Shown one piece after another: positions 1 through 8,321 of a stretch of 64,000 nucleotides of DNA. The translations under genes and the position numbers were made by a program. Each line of letters starts with the position of its first letter. Position 1 is the first letter of the stretch. The notes below the pieces were generated by a model. The model saw nothing but the letters and a program-made list of their open reading frames with translations, had not been told where the DNA came from and did not search any database. Source of the DNA: Undibacterium sp. KW1 (GTDB taxonomy: Bacteria; Pseudomonadota; Gammaproteobacteria; Burkholderiales; Burkholderiaceae_D); assembly GCF_009937955.1 (NCBI RefSeq), contig NZ_AP018439.1, positions 5,766,001 to 5,830,000 on the forward strand, written 5' to 3'.

Positions 1-837
1 TTTGAAAATGTGAAGCGCACGCCGGAAGCCAGCACTGGCCTGAAGGCGCGTGAATTCAATTTATTCTCGGCTTCTGTCGGTGGCTTGTGGCAATTCGACA
101 AATCTTATGGCGCAGGCCTGAGCCTGTCATGGGCGCAACGTGCCCCGGCGACAGAAGAATTGTATTCCGCCGGGCCACATGAATCGACTGCCACTTTTGA
201 TATCGGCAATACCGACATGAAAAAAGAAGCCTCGCGCAATCTGGAATTCAGCATACAAAAAACCCATGGTCTGCTGCGCTGGAAGATCAATGCCTTCCTG
301 AACAAGGTCAATAATTACATCTACGGCCATACCAATGGCATCAAGGTAGATGAAGCAGGTATCCCTGATGCTGATGCAGAATTTACGCTGCGCAACTGGT
401 CGCAGGCATCTGCCACCATACGTGGCGGTGAAGCCGAGATCAGTTACAACCTGCTGGGCGAAGGCTGGTCGGGCCGCGCTTTTGCCGATTACTCTCGTGG
501 CAGTCTTGATAATATGGGCAACCTGCCATTACAACCAGCCACACGTGCCGGTTTTGACATTGGCTACCGCACTGGTGCATGGCGTGCTGGCGTGGATGTC
601 TTGCATGCTTTGCGTCAGGACAGGCTGGCCAGTTTTGAAGGTTTTGTTACACCGGCGTATACCAAGGTCGATGCCAGTCTGACTTATACCCATCCTTACC
701 AGAATATGCAGCTGACCTGGTTCCTGATGGCAAAGAATTTGCTGAACCAGGATATCCGTCTTTCTACTTCAGTTTTGAAAGAAACCCTGCCTCAGCCCGG
801 CAGAAATGTGCTGGCGGGACTGCGTGTCAGCTTTTAA
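1..837 (+). CDS. TonB-dependent outer-membrane receptor, ZnuD-like, 3' part
   Basis: The reading frame is open from base 1, so this is only the C-terminal ~279 residues of a 22-strand beta-barrel receptor. The amphipathic alternation, the RAPATEELY and AGPHESTATF segments and the terminal phenylalanine (GLRVSF) are typical of TonB receptors. These segments resemble the zinc/metal receptor ZnuD group more than siderophore receptors. It would import a metal or metal complex across the outer membrane using TonB-ExbBD energy. The plug domain, TonB box and signal peptide lie outside the window, so substrate assignment is only a resemblance. A terminator-like palindrome follows at about 949-971. 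Confidence 0.85.
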   Translation, partial: FENVKRTPEASTGLKAREFNLFSASVGGLWQFDKSYGAGLSLSWAQRAPATEELYSAGPHESTATFDIGNTDMKKEASRNLEFSIQKTHGLLRWKINAFLNKVNNYIYGHTNGIKVDEAGIPDADAEFTLRNWSQASATIRGGEAEISYNLLGEGWSGRAFADYSRGSLDNMGNLPLQPATRAGFDIGYRTGAWRAGVDVLHALRQDRLASFEGFVTPAYTKVDASLTYTHPYQNMQLTWFLMAKNLLNQDIRLSTSVLKETLPQPGRNVLAGLRVSF

Positions 838-1133
838 TGTTAAAAAATCAGCTAAGAATTGCAAGAAAAATGTAAGCAGATGTAATTGACGTTTAGGTTA
901 TTAATTCATAAGCTGTAGGTATGGGAGGCGGCATCCGCCCCCATTTCCTGCAAAAAAGCAGCTTTTTTGCAAGGTTTTCACCGATCTTGCGTAGCAATTA
1001 AAAGAACATTTGAAGAAAAACTGTCTGGAGTAGTTGAGCCCAGTCAACCATTGGAACGGAAATCAGAATATACTAAGCACTCGTCAAATTCGCTACCGGG
1101 TGGTCAGCGCTTCTATTCTTATTTGGGAACAAA
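838..1133. other. Intergenic region between TonB receptor and STAS gene
   Basis: No gene is supported in these ~300 bases. The region holds a short GC hairpin (GGCGG/CCGCC around 927-939), then the A/T-flanked palindrome at 949-971. It is followed by AT-richer sequence that presumably contains the promoter of the STAS gene. The short frame running from 967 is a shadow with no recognisable protein character. Confidence 0.5.
949..971 (+). terminator. Terminator-like palindrome after TonB receptor
   Basis: An 11-bp arm TGCAAAAAAGC, a single central base and the arm GCTTTTTTGCA form a perfect palindrome with a T-tract in the second arm. A GC hairpin sits just upstream at 927-939. The stem is A/T-rich, so terminator function is plausible but not strong. 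Confidence 0.4.
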
Positions 1134-1436
1134 GTGGGGATTTTTTCTCTTTTCGGTAAAAAAGGTGTCAAGCAAGAAGATCGCTCCACCGAGAAATCTT
1201 CTTCGAGAAAGACGCGCTCCAAGAATGGTAATACCGTCATTGGCGGTTTCCAGGACAGTGAGGTTTTTAGCAATTCGATTATTGCTCAGCGCCATATCGC
1301 CCGTGCTACCGAGAGAAAAATTGACGCCATAGAATTTGAAATGTCGCGTGACATCGTCAAGACCCGTCCGCCGACCATCACCAAAACCGATTTGGGTGCC
1401 CCACCCAGCCGCTGGAAAGAAAAGCGCCGCCGGTAG
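1134..1436 (+). CDS. STAS-domain protein, N-terminal fragment (frameshifted)
   Basis: This 100-residue frame starts at a GTG (M-G-I-F-S-L-F-G-K-K) preceded by a weak GGGA. It carries a basic, Lys/Ser/Arg-rich head followed by a segment (QDSEVFSNSIIAQRHIARATERKIDAIE) that reads like the conserved N-terminus of Burkholderiales STAS proteins encoded beside hslVU. It runs into a TAG at 1434 only because the frame changes in the GAAAAGCG tract around 1419-1426. The continuation is the frame containing the next entry. One missing A, or a -1 slip at A_AAG (1421-1424), would join them into one protein of about 463 residues. Whether this is a real mutation, recoding or a sequencing error cannot be told here. 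Confidence 0.6.
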   Translation: MGIFSLFGKKGVKQEDRSTEKSSSRKTRSKNGNTVIGGFQDSEVFSNSIIAQRHIARATERKIDAIEFEMSRDIVKTRPPTITKTDLGAPPSRWKEKRRR

Positions 1437-1450
1437 AATTCCAGACCACG

Positions 1451-2524
1451 TTGCCGATGATGATGCCTACAGATTATCTGTTAGGGCAGAACTCGGAAAT
1501 GTCGGCCTCTGCCCTCGCCTACAGCGAAACCGTCCCTGTACTTGAAGAAGCAGCCATACTGTTTGCCAGTGGCCAGAATGAAGTTGCTGAACAGATGCTG
1601 GCGTCTGCCGTGCATAACCATGAACTCGGTGGTGCCACCGAAATCGGCTGGCAAATGCTGTTTGATCTGTACCGCATCACGAACGACCAGCACAAGTTTG
1701 AAAGCCTGTCGCTCGATTACGCCAACAAGTTTGAGACCTCGCCCCCCTTGTGGCCCGAAAACCAGGCTGGCAATGACAATGATGCCGAGTCGCAGGGCGA
1801 TACCACGGTCGCAAATGTCAGCTTCCCGGCCAAGCTCGATAGCAGCACCATCAAATCACTGGAAAAACTGCAGGTAGCGGCAGGCAAGAGCAAAAGCCTG
1901 CGCCTGGACTTTTCCCGCGTCAAGGAAGTCGATCCCATAGGTTGCGGCCTGTTATTGCGCGCACTCAAGGGTTTGAAAAAATCCGGCCATGATTTGTTGC
2001 TGGTGGGTGCCAAAGACCTGGCAGATAAAATCCGCAGCATCTTGCTGGTAGGCCGCCGCGACGAGACCGAAGCGCCATGGCTGTTATTGCTGGAAATTTT
2101 GCAATTGCTGCATTTCGAGCAAGCCTTCGAAGAAGTCAGTATGGATTACTGTATTACTTTCGAAGTGTCGCCGCCATCGTTTGAAGCGCCAAAGAATAAT
2201 ATCACCAGCGCCCTGCCTGAAGCCCCGGCACAGGAAGAAGCATCCGACCGCTACATGATGCCAAAAGTGGTTGAAGGCAAAACAGAATTCCTGATATCCA
2301 ATATTGCCATGCAGGCAGAACAGCACAACCCGCTGATCCTTGATTGCACCCGTCTGGAACGTGTGGAATTTGGTGCCTCTGCGCAATTATTGAATGGCCT
2401 GGCACCTATCGCCAGCAAAGCCGGCATGAATATACGCTTTGAAGGCGTCAATTACCTGGTCATGATGTTGTTCAATGCCATGGGCCTGAAAAACATCGCC
2501 AGCATTATCCCACGCAAGCACTAA
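1451..2524 (+). CDS. STAS-domain protein, main body
   Basis: This 357-residue frame carries two STAS-like segments, about residues 120-200 (S-x-L-R-L-D-F-S-R-V-K-x-V-D pattern) and 265-350 (LILDCTRLERVEFGA). Both resemble the MlaB/SpoIIAA fold. No ATPase or kinase domain is present. The first ATG at 1451 has no good ribosome binding site, and in-frame coding sense extends upstream to about 1421 (residues A-P-P-V-E-F-Q). That supports this being the second part of the gene starting at 1134. Function is unknown. STAS domains usually mediate protein-protein regulation, or lipid trafficking when in MlaB. It precedes hslVU, which has its own promoter. Confidence 0.75.
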   Translation: MPMMMPTDYLLGQNSEMSASALAYSETVPVLEEAAILFASGQNEVAEQMLASAVHNHELGGATEIGWQMLFDLYRITNDQHKFESLSLDYANKFETSPPLWPENQAGNDNDAESQGDTTVANVSFPAKLDSSTIKSLEKLQVAAGKSKSLRLDFSRVKEVDPIGCGLLLRALKGLKKSGHDLLLVGAKDLADKIRSILLVGRRDETEAPWLLLLEILQLLHFEQAFEEVSMDYCITFEVSPPSFEAPKNNITSALPEAPAQEEASDRYMMPKVVEGKTEFLISNIAMQAEQHNPLILDCTRLERVEFGASAQLLNGLAPIASKAGMNIRFEGVNYLVMMLFNAMGLKNIASIIPRKH

Positions 2525-2585
2525 ACTATAGCAAGGTGGTCTTTTGTCATCACTCTGATGGTGATATGTACCCGCTTTGTTCACG

Positions 2586-2613
2586 CTTGCAATTCAGAAA
2601 AAACACCCCATTT
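2586..2613 (+). promoter_or_regulatory. Predicted sigma-32 (heat-shock) promoter of hslVU
   Basis: CTTGCAA (2586-2592) and CCCCATTT (2606-2613) are separated by 13 bp. They match the RpoH consensus (CTTGAAA and CCCCATNT) at all but one informative position. The promoter lies about 90 bp upstream of the hslV start. HslVU is a classic RpoH regulon member, so position and sequence agree. Confidence 0.75.
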
Positions 2614-2701
2614 TCTACGAATCAGGCAATCTGGCCTGCTTATACTGCCCGTTCATGACCCATGTTCGCGTGCAGGAATGGCACTATTTTTTGAGGTTCA
2701 T

Positions 2702-3238
2702 ATGGAACAATTTCACGGCACCACGATTTTGACGGTGCGACGCGGCAATCTGGTTGCCCTGGGCGGCGACGGTCAGGTAACGCTGGGCAATATCGTCATG
2801 AAGGGCACCGCCCGCAAGGTGCGCAAGCTGTATCACAACAAGGTGTTGGCTGGTTTTGCTGGCGGCACGGCAGACGCGTTCACCCTGATAGAACGTTTTG
2901 AATCCAAGCTGGAAAAACACCAGGGCCACCTGATGCGCGCTTCGGTAGAACTGGCAAAGGACTGGCGTACTGACCGCATGCTGCGCCGCCTGGAAGCCAT
3001 GTTGCTGGTAGCTGACAAGGATACGACACTGGTGATTACCGGTAATGGTGATGTGCTGGAACCCAATCAGGGTATAGGTGCGATAGGCTCTGGCGGTACC
3101 TTCGCCCAGTCCGCTGCGATTGCCCTGTTTGAAAATACTGACTTGTCGCCTGTTGATATCGTCAAAAAATCCCTGACTATTGCTGGTGAGTTGTGCATTT
3201 ATACCAACTTGTCGCACACCATAGAAACACTGGAATGA
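2702..3238 (+). CDS. hslV: ATP-dependent protease peptidase subunit HslV (ClpQ)
   Basis: This is the threonine peptidase of the HslVU (ClpQY) cytosolic protease. It forms a double hexamer that degrades unfolded and regulatory proteins fed by HslU. The ATG at 2702 follows GAGG at good spacing and yields 178 residues. The longer frame from 2558 adds unrelated sequence. MEQFHG is the short propeptide, exposing Thr7 (TTILTVRR) as the N-terminal nucleophile. GDGQVTLGN, the [10 protein letters not shown] loop and the ITGNGDV and IGSGG motifs are all present. It is followed 13 bases later by hslU and preceded by a predicted heat-shock promoter. Confidence 0.97.
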   Translation: MEQFHGTTILTVRRGNLVALGGDGQVTLGNIVMKGTARKVRKLYHNKVLAGFAGGTADAFTLIERFESKLEKHQGHLMRASVELAKDWRTDRMLRRLEAMLLVADKDTTLVITGNGDVLEPNQGIGAIGSGGTFAQSAAIALFENTDLSPVDIVKKSLTIAGELCIYTNLSHTIETLE

Positions 3239-3251
3239 ATTGGAATATGCA

Positions 3252-4589
3252 ATGAACATGACACCGCAAGAGATCGTCTCTGAACTTGACAAGCATGTGG
3301 TTGGCCAGTCCAAGGCCAAGCGCGCCGTTGCGATTGCCCTGCGTAACCGCTGGCGCCGTCAGCAGGTGCAAGAGCCACTGCGCCATGAAATCACACCTAA
3401 GAATATCCTGATGATAGGCCCGACAGGCGTAGGTAAAACCGAGATCGCCCGTCGCCTGGCCAAACTGGCAGATGCACCCTTTATCAAAATCGAAGCGACC
3501 AAATTCACTGAAGTTGGTTATGTAGGCCGCGATGTCGATACCATCATCCGTGACCTCGTCGATATCGGCATCAAGCAAACCCGCGAAACCGCCACCCGCA
3601 AGGTACGTGCCCGTGCGGAGGATGCGGCTGAAGACCGCGTACTCGACATCCTTTTGCCACCAGCGCGCGACTTTGGTTTCCATTCTAGTGAAACCGAGGC
3701 TGCACCGGCTGACAATACAACGCGCCAGACGTTCCGCAAGCGCCTGCGTGAAGGTGCACTCGATGACAAGGAAATTGAAATCGAAGTGGCCGAAGGCGTC
3801 ACCCACATGGAAATCATGGCTCCGCCGGGCATGGAAGAAATGACCGAGCAGATCAAGACCATGTTCTCCGGCATGGGTAATGGCCGCAAGAAGTCACGCA
3901 AACTCAAAATCAAGGAAGCGATGAAGCTGCTGATAGAAGAAGAAGCAGGCAAACTCGTCAATGAAGAAGAACTGAAGCAGGATGCGATACGCAATGTAGA
4001 GCAAAACGGCATCGTCTTCCTCGATGAAATTGACAAGATCGCTTCACGCTCAGAAACTGGCGGCGCCGAAGTCTCGCGCGCTGGCGTGCAGCGCGACTTG
4101 CTGCCACTGGTAGAAGGTACGACCGTCAATACCAAGTATGGCATGGTCAAGACTGACCATATCCTGTTCATTGCGTCTGGTGCCTTCCATCTGGCCAAGC
4201 CGTCTGATCTGATACCTGAGTTGCAGGGCCGTTTCCCTATCCGCGTGGAACTGGAATCTTTGTCCATCGCTGATTTTGAACGTATTTTGACAGGTACCGA
4301 TGCCTGCCTGACACGTCAATACCAGGCCTTGCTGGCAACCGAAGATGTGCAGATAGACTTCACGCCTGAAGGCGTGGAAAGACTGGCTGGCATCGCTTAT
4401 TCAGTCAATGAAACGACAGAAAATATCGGTGCCCGCCGCCTGTATACCGTCATGGAAAAGCTGCTGGAAGAAATTTCTTTCGATGCTCAACAGAACAGTG
4501 GCAAGACGGTCACCATCGATGCTGCCTACGTCAATGAACGTCTGGAGGCCTTGTCGGTGAATGAAGATCTGTCACGCTACGTGCTGTAA
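3252..4589 (+). CDS. hslU: ATP-dependent protease ATPase subunit HslU (ClpY)
   Basis: This is the AAA+ unfoldase hexamer that recognises, unfolds and translocates substrates into HslV. The 445 residues match the family length. Walker A is GPTGVGKTE (about residues 56-64) and Walker B is VFLDEIDK (about 256-263). The I-domain insert lies between them, and the C-terminal EDLSRYVL tail docks into HslV. The ATG at 3252 gives M-N-M-T-P-Q-E; a TTG at 3240 or an ATG at 3258 are alternatives. It is co-transcribed with hslV. The following intergenic region shows no strong terminator. Confidence 0.97.
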   Translation: MNMTPQEIVSELDKHVVGQSKAKRAVAIALRNRWRRQQVQEPLRHEITPKNILMIGPTGVGKTEIARRLAKLADAPFIKIEATKFTEVGYVGRDVDTIIRDLVDIGIKQTRETATRKVRARAEDAAEDRVLDILLPPARDFGFHSSETEAAPADNTTRQTFRKRLREGALDDKEIEIEVAEGVTHMEIMAPPGMEEMTEQIKTMFSGMGNGRKKSRKLKIKEAMKLLIEEEAGKLVNEEELKQDAIRNVEQNGIVFLDEIDKIASRSETGGAEVSRAGVQRDLLPLVEGTTVNTKYGMVKTDHILFIASGAFHLAKPSDLIPELQGRFPIRVELESLSIADFERILTGTDACLTRQYQALLATEDVQIDFTPEGVERLAGIAYSVNETTENIGARRLYTVMEKLLEEISFDAQQNSGKTVTIDAAYVNERLEALSVNEDLSRYVL

Positions 4590-4621
4590 TTTGAATTTAA
4601 ATTTGCAATCCGGGATTCAAG

Positions 4622-4813
4622 ATGGCTAACAAAGCGCTGGCGACAAGACAACGCATGCAGTTTCGTGTTGAGCCATCACAAACACCGGCCAAAGGCAGGG
4701 CTAATCAGGCAAGGAAAGTCTTGCCTGATTACCTGATTGCGAAAAGAAAATCCCAGCCCCTATCCTCACCTGCTACTGCCGCCAAAAAAACGGACAGTCA
4801 GGAAGAAAATTAA
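4622..4813 (+). CDS. Small basic hypothetical protein
   Basis: This 63-residue frame starts at an ATG shortly after hslU and ends just before the GAF gene, in the same orientation as both. It is rich in Lys, Arg, Ala, Ser and Thr with no membrane segment or motif, and looks intrinsically disordered. The ribosome binding site is weak (GGGATTCAAG). I do not recognise a family. It may be genuine because it fills the gap between two co-directional genes, but chance is possible. Confidence 0.35.
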   Translation: MANKALATRQRMQFRVEPSQTPAKGRANQARKVLPDYLIAKRKSQPLSSPATAAKKTDSQEEN

Positions 4814-4832
4814 ACACTCTTCAGGAACGCCC

Positions 4833-5342
4833 ATGTTTGATACCCCTGCTGCCAGCGATAAACCCGATTACCTCATGCTGGCGCGCCAGTTGGCCAGCGT
4901 ACTCGAAGGTGAACGCAATCTGATCACCAATGCAGCCCAGTTTTCTGCCTTCATTTACAGCAGCATCACAGATTTGAACTGGGCTGGATTTTACCTGTGC
5001 GCACCGGCCAGCAAGCCAGATGCAGAATTCCCGAATGACCTGCTATTGGGCCCATTCCAGGGTAAGGTCGCCTGCACCCGCATTCCATTCAAACGCGGGG
5101 TATGCGGTACGGCCGCAGCAGAACGACGTACCGTGCTGGTAGAAGACGTACATGCATTCCCGGGACACATCGCCTGTGATTCAGCATCCAACTCTGAAAT
5201 AGTCATCCCTTTGATCAAGGACGGCGAGATTTATGGTGTGTTTGATATCGACAGCCCGCGCCTGAAACGCTTCGATGCAGAAGACCAGTTGGGTCTTGAG
5301 AACTTGCTCGCCATCTTTACGGCAGCGACAGATTTTAAATAA
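4833..5342 (+). CDS. msrC: GAF-domain free methionine-(R)-sulfoxide reductase
   Basis: This is a single-GAF-domain enzyme of the fRMsr (MsrC/YebR) type, which reduces free L-methionine-(R)-sulfoxide in the cytosol. The start at 4833 follows AGGA, giving 169 residues, close to the family length. The three family cysteines are visible in order (VAC, GVCG, HIAC), as are the WAGFY and VFDIDSP segments of the GAF fold. Reducing power would come from thioredoxin. The gene ends at a clear intrinsic terminator (5394-5421). Confidence 0.88.
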   Translation: MFDTPAASDKPDYLMLARQLASVLEGERNLITNAAQFSAFIYSSITDLNWAGFYLCAPASKPDAEFPNDLLLGPFQGKVACTRIPFKRGVCGTAAAERRTVLVEDVHAFPGHIACDSASNSEIVIPLIKDGEIYGVFDIDSPRLKRFDAEDQLGLENLLAIFTAATDFK

Positions 5343-5393
5343 TAGCAATACCAGTGCCCTGTGAAATCAGCCAGAATGTGGCGAGGGGCAGAC

Positions 5394-5421
5394 AAAGACC
5401 ATGGCTACCATGGTCTTTTTT
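5394..5421 (+). terminator. Intrinsic terminator after msrC
   Basis: AAAGACCATGG and CCATGGTCTTT form an 11-bp perfect stem with a 3-base loop, followed by a T-tract. It lies about 50 bp after the GAF gene stop. Confidence 0.8.
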
Positions 5422-5530
5422 GTTAAGCTATGTCAAAACTGCCTAATTTCTGTCTTTGCCCGGTCTTTGTCGCTCTACACTGAGTTTATTGAAACTGAGC
5501 AAAACTCAGAAGACCCAGGGAGATGGCATC

Positions 5531-5743
5531 ATGGCAGGATGCAGACGCCGGAAAATGCTACACATGCACAAGCAGCCTTTGCGCAGGCGTGATGTGATGA
5601 CGCGCTTCATGGTCGATCTCGGCATCCACTATCTTGAAGTACTGGGGCAGACCAAGGCCATGCACTTCTTGCGCAGACACCATGTGCCTGAAACTGTCAT
5701 CACCCGCGTCCTGCATTCGCCCGCGTACCGGCGGCGCTATTGA
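5531..5743 (+). CDS. Small conserved-looking hypothetical protein
   Basis: This 70-residue frame starts at an ATG with a good Shine-Dalgarno (GGGAGA, 5518-5523). It begins with a basic head, followed by a helical body (MTRFMVDLGIHYLEVLG, then AMHFLRRH) and an Arg-rich end. It appears similar to short unassigned proteins I associate with other Oxalobacteraceae, but I cannot name a domain. It sits alone between the msrC terminator and the convergent gpsA gene. Confidence 0.5.
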   Translation: MAGCRRRKMLHMHKQPLRRRDVMTRFMVDLGIHYLEVLGQTKAMHFLRRHHVPETVITRVLHSPAYRRRY

Positions 5744-5773
5744 ACCCTTTTTATGGTGTTTGCCTGGAGTGTC

Positions 5774-6772
5774 TTAATGAGTTTCCTGCTTGGCATCCCT
5801 GGCAAGCAAACGACCTATCATCTCTTGCAATGAAATCCCGTCAAACAGTACGCCAGCTACGGCATCGGTAATTGGCATCTGTATGCCCAGACCTTGTGCC
5901 AGCGAACGTACTGCCTGTGCACAACGCACGCCTTCAGCGACATGACCCAGTTCCTGTACGATGATATCCAGGGATTTACCCTGTGCCAGCGCCAGACCTA
6001 CCTTGCGGTTACGGGATAAATCACCGGTACAGGTCAAGATCAGATCACCTACGCCAGTCAGACCCATCAGGGTTTCTGAACGGCCACCAAGGGCAACACC
6101 AAGGCGGCTGATTTCTGCCAGGCCACGGGTTATCAGGGCGGCCCGCGCATTCAGGCCCAGGCCCAGGCCATCGGCCACACCAGTCGCAATCGCCAGGATG
6201 TTTTTGACTGCACCACCGACTTCAACACCTACCACGTCGTCACTGGAATACACCCGCATGGCATTCACATGCAGGGCCTGTACCACCAGGCTGCTGAGTT
6301 CATTGGACTTTGAGGCAATCGTCAATGCACAAGGCAAGCCTTTGGCTACTTCCTGTGCAAACGAGGGGCCAGACAAGGCACCGAAGGTAGTGTCCTGTCC
6401 AAGCACCTGCTCTGCCACCTGGTGTGGCAAAAGCTGCGTGGATTCTTCAAAGCCCTTGCATAGCCAGATGATGTTCCTGGGTTGGTAAGCCCGGCAAGCT
6501 TCCAGCGTAGGACGCAAGCCTGAGACTGAGGTGGCAATCACCAGCAAGCCATCAGCGCCAGCGGCATGTGCCATGGCAGCGGCAAAATCTGCGGTCACCT
6601 GCAAGCTATCAGGAAAAGGGAAACCACTTAAATAATCACTATTTTGCCTGTCTGCCTGCATGGCAGACATCGCAGCCTGATTACGCCCCCACAGCAAAAC
6701 ATTGTTTTTTGCAGCAAAGGCAATTGCCATGGCAGTGCCCCAGGCACCTGCGCCCAATACGCTGATATTCAT
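5774..6772 (-). CDS. gpsA: Glycerol-3-phosphate dehydrogenase [NAD(P)+]
   Basis: This cytosolic enzyme reduces dihydroxyacetone phosphate to sn-glycerol-3-phosphate, the backbone precursor of phospholipids. The 332 residues match the family length. GAGAWGTA (residues 7-14) is the Rossmann dinucleotide loop, LSGPSFAQEVA is characteristic, and the catalytic-lysine segment GGAVKNILAIA and LTCTGDLSRNRK are intact. It lies downstream of, and co-directional with, an SH3 gene and secB. A terminator separates it from the SH3 gene, so it probably has its own promoter. Confidence 0.96.
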   Translation of the reverse strand: MNISVLGAGAWGTAMAIAFAAKNNVLLWGRNQAAMSAMQADRQNSDYLSGFPFPDSLQVTADFAAAMAHAAGADGLLVIATSVSGLRPTLEACRAYQPRNIIWLCKGFEESTQLLPHQVAEQVLGQDTTFGALSGPSFAQEVAKGLPCALTIASKSNELSSLVVQALHVNAMRVYSSDDVVGVEVGGAVKNILAIATGVADGLGLGLNARAALITRGLAEISRLGVALGGRSETLMGLTGVGDLILTCTGDLSRNRKVGLALAQGKSLDIIVQELGHVAEGVRCAQAVRSLAQGLGIQMPITDAVAGVLFDGISLQEMIGRLLARDAKQETH

Positions 6773-6816
6773 GCTTGTCCCTGACTCCTGCTTATTTTAA
6801 TAACCGGGGCAGATGT

Positions 6817-6845
6817 AAAAAAAGGACAGCAGGCTGTCCTTTTTT
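6817..6845 (-). terminator. Bidirectional intrinsic terminator between SH3 gene and gpsA
   Basis: GGACAGC (6824-6830), a two-base AG loop and GCTGTCC (6833-6839) form a perfect stem. It is flanked by seven A on one side and six T on the other. It would end leftward transcripts of the SH3/secB side before gpsA. Confidence 0.85.
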
Positions 6846-6889
6846 GCAAACTGTCATCTGCCTATATATTCAGCCCGGGCACTATAGCA

Positions 6890-7339
6890 CTATAGGCCCC
6901 AGACTTCATTGATTTTGACAAAGCCTAACTGGCCGTCACGGTGTTTCACCTTGACCCAGCCACCAGCAGCAGGCTCGGCCATTTCCAGCAAGACATGCTT
7001 GTCGGCACTAAAGACCAGCGGGGCAGATTCGTCTGCCGCTGCCCTGATCTTGGCATTTGCGGCCCGCACTACCAGGCTGCGGCGGGTGATCAAATCCTTG
7101 GATTCAACCCAGCTCATTTCACCGCTGACATCTCTTACCTTGCTCCATGCGCCAGAAGTAAATACCACTTCCAGCGGCATGCCACGCGGGGCCACTGCCA
7201 GTTTCGCACCTTTGGCAGATGGGGCATCGTACAGGATGACTGGCGAAGCGCCGACGGAACGGAATTCCAAAGCCTGCGCCGCACTACTCGCAAGCAGTGT
7301 CAATAACAGCAAAGGCAAAGGCGTCAGCAGGCGTCGCAT
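6890..7339 (-). CDS. Secreted SH3-domain protein
   Basis: This 149-residue protein has an N-terminal signal peptide (basic RR, a leucine-rich core and a cut after AQA near residue 23). Two bacterial SH3-like segments follow, about residues 30-90 and 92-148 (VRAANAKIRAAAD...[14 protein letters not shown]). Such domains bind peptidoglycan or metals in the periplasm. No catalytic domain is present. It is downstream of secB, after a gap of ~60 bases, and ends at an intrinsic terminator. Confidence 0.8.
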   Translation of the reverse strand: MRRLLTPLPLLLLTLLASSAAQALEFRSVGASPVILYDAPSAKGAKLAVAPRGMPLEVVFTSGAWSKVRDVSGEMSWVESKDLITRRSLVVRAANAKIRAAADESAPLVFSADKHVLLEMAEPAAGGWVKVKHRDGQLGFVKINEVWGL

Positions 7340-7400
7340 GGATATCTTTCATCAGGCCGACCTGGCTATAACCAGATCAGGCCCGTAATAATGAAGCAAA

Positions 7401-7877
7401 TTACTGAATAGTCGTAGGCGCTTCAGTATTGGCATTTGCCTGTTCAGCTGCCAGAGTCAGACGTTGCGCGTAGAACGCTTCGAAATTGATTTCTGACAGA
7501 TGGATAGGAGGGAAGCCAGCACGTGTGATCGCATCTGCTACGTTGGAACGCAGGTATGGATAAACGATATTAGGGCAGCCAATACCCAGCAGAGGATCGA
7601 GTTGATCTTCAGGGATATTGCGTGCTTCGAAAATACCAGCTTGCTTGCCTTCAACCAGGAAAGCGACTTTTTCGCCGACTTTTGCAGTAACAGTCACTGT
7701 GACTGTGGCTTCATAGATGCCATCAGCCAGTTTTTCAGAGCCTACGTCGACAGAAACTTCGATGCCTGGGGCTTCTTGTTCCAGGAAAATAGCTGGGGAA
7801 TTTGGCTGTTCAAGCGACAAATCTTTCAGATAAACGCGTTGAATTTGGAATACGGGCTGCAGATTTTCGTCAGACAT
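7401..7877 (-). CDS. secB: Protein-export chaperone SecB
   Basis: This homotetrameric cytosolic chaperone keeps presecretory proteins unfolded and delivers them to SecA. The 158-residue length and the [25 protein letters not shown] and [14 protein letters not shown] signatures are diagnostic. The neighbours grxC and a rhodanese gene are the usual order in Burkholderiales. Only a weak ribosome binding site is visible. A small hairpin lies upstream and may separate it from grxC. Confidence 0.97.
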   Translation of the reverse strand: MSDENLQPVFQIQRVYLKDLSLEQPNSPAIFLEQEAPGIEVSVDVGSEKLADGIYEATVTVTVTAKVGEKVAFLVEGKQAGIFEARNIPEDQLDPLLGIGCPNIVYPYLRSNVADAITRAGFPPIHLSEINFEAFYAQRLTLAAEQANANTEAPTTIQ

Positions 7878-7987
7878 GTGAAACTTTCTAAAATTCTAAA
7901 AGATTAATAATGAACAGCGAGTCTGGCAGATAGGGCCGTTTCCAGCCATTTCAAGATCGCAGCGCTCTATTGTAGCAAGTAGTCTGC

Positions 7988-8007
7988 AAAAACAGCAATT
8001 TTGCTGT
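7988..8007 (-). terminator. Weak intrinsic terminator between grxC and secB
   Basis: On the minus strand ACAGCAA and TTGCTGT pair across two bases and are followed by five T. It sits about 35 bp after the grxC stop. The stem is only 7 bp, so some read-through to secB is likely. Confidence 0.5.
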
Positions 8008-8040
8008 AAAACCCGTAGAAAATCCGGCAAAAACCTGCTT

Positions 8041-8307
8041 TTAATCAACCGGATTCAGCAAAGGATCAAGTTTACCCGCCCTGTCGAGGGCAGACAGGTC
8101 ATCAAAACCGCCTACGTGAGTGTCATCTACATAGATTTGTGGCACGGTGCGGCGACCGGTCTTTTTCATCATCGCTTCGCGCACACCGGGCTCAAGATCG
8201 ACACGGATTTTTTCTATCTCTTCGACACCCTTGGATTTCAACAGGCGTTCTGCCATCGTGCAATAGGGGCACACGGCGGTGGTATACATGACTACATGGG
8301 CTTTCAT
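8041..8307 (-). CDS. grxC: Glutaredoxin 3
   Basis: This small cytosolic glutathione-dependent disulfide reductase has 88 residues. The active-site motif CPYC is at residues 13-16, with the TVP cis-proline and the GGFDDL glutathione-binding segment following. The start at 8307 is preceded by GGAGAGC. It is 14 bases downstream of the rhodanese gene, so the two are very probably co-transcribed. Confidence 0.95.
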   Translation of the reverse strand: MKAHVVMYTTAVCPYCTMAERLLKSKGVEEIEKIRVDLEPGVREAMMKKTGRRTVPQIYVDDTHVGGFDDLSALDRAGKLDPLLNPVD

Positions 8308-8321
8308 GATGCTCTCCTGCT

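Noticed and set aside
2558..2701. Upstream extension of hslV to 226 residues
   Set aside because: The extra residues are unlike any HslV and cover the sigma-32 promoter; the ATG at 2702 has GAGG and the normal propeptide.
3518..4267. 249-residue minus-strand frame inside hslU
   Set aside because: Ser/Arg-rich shadow frame opposite a highly conserved gene; no protein character.
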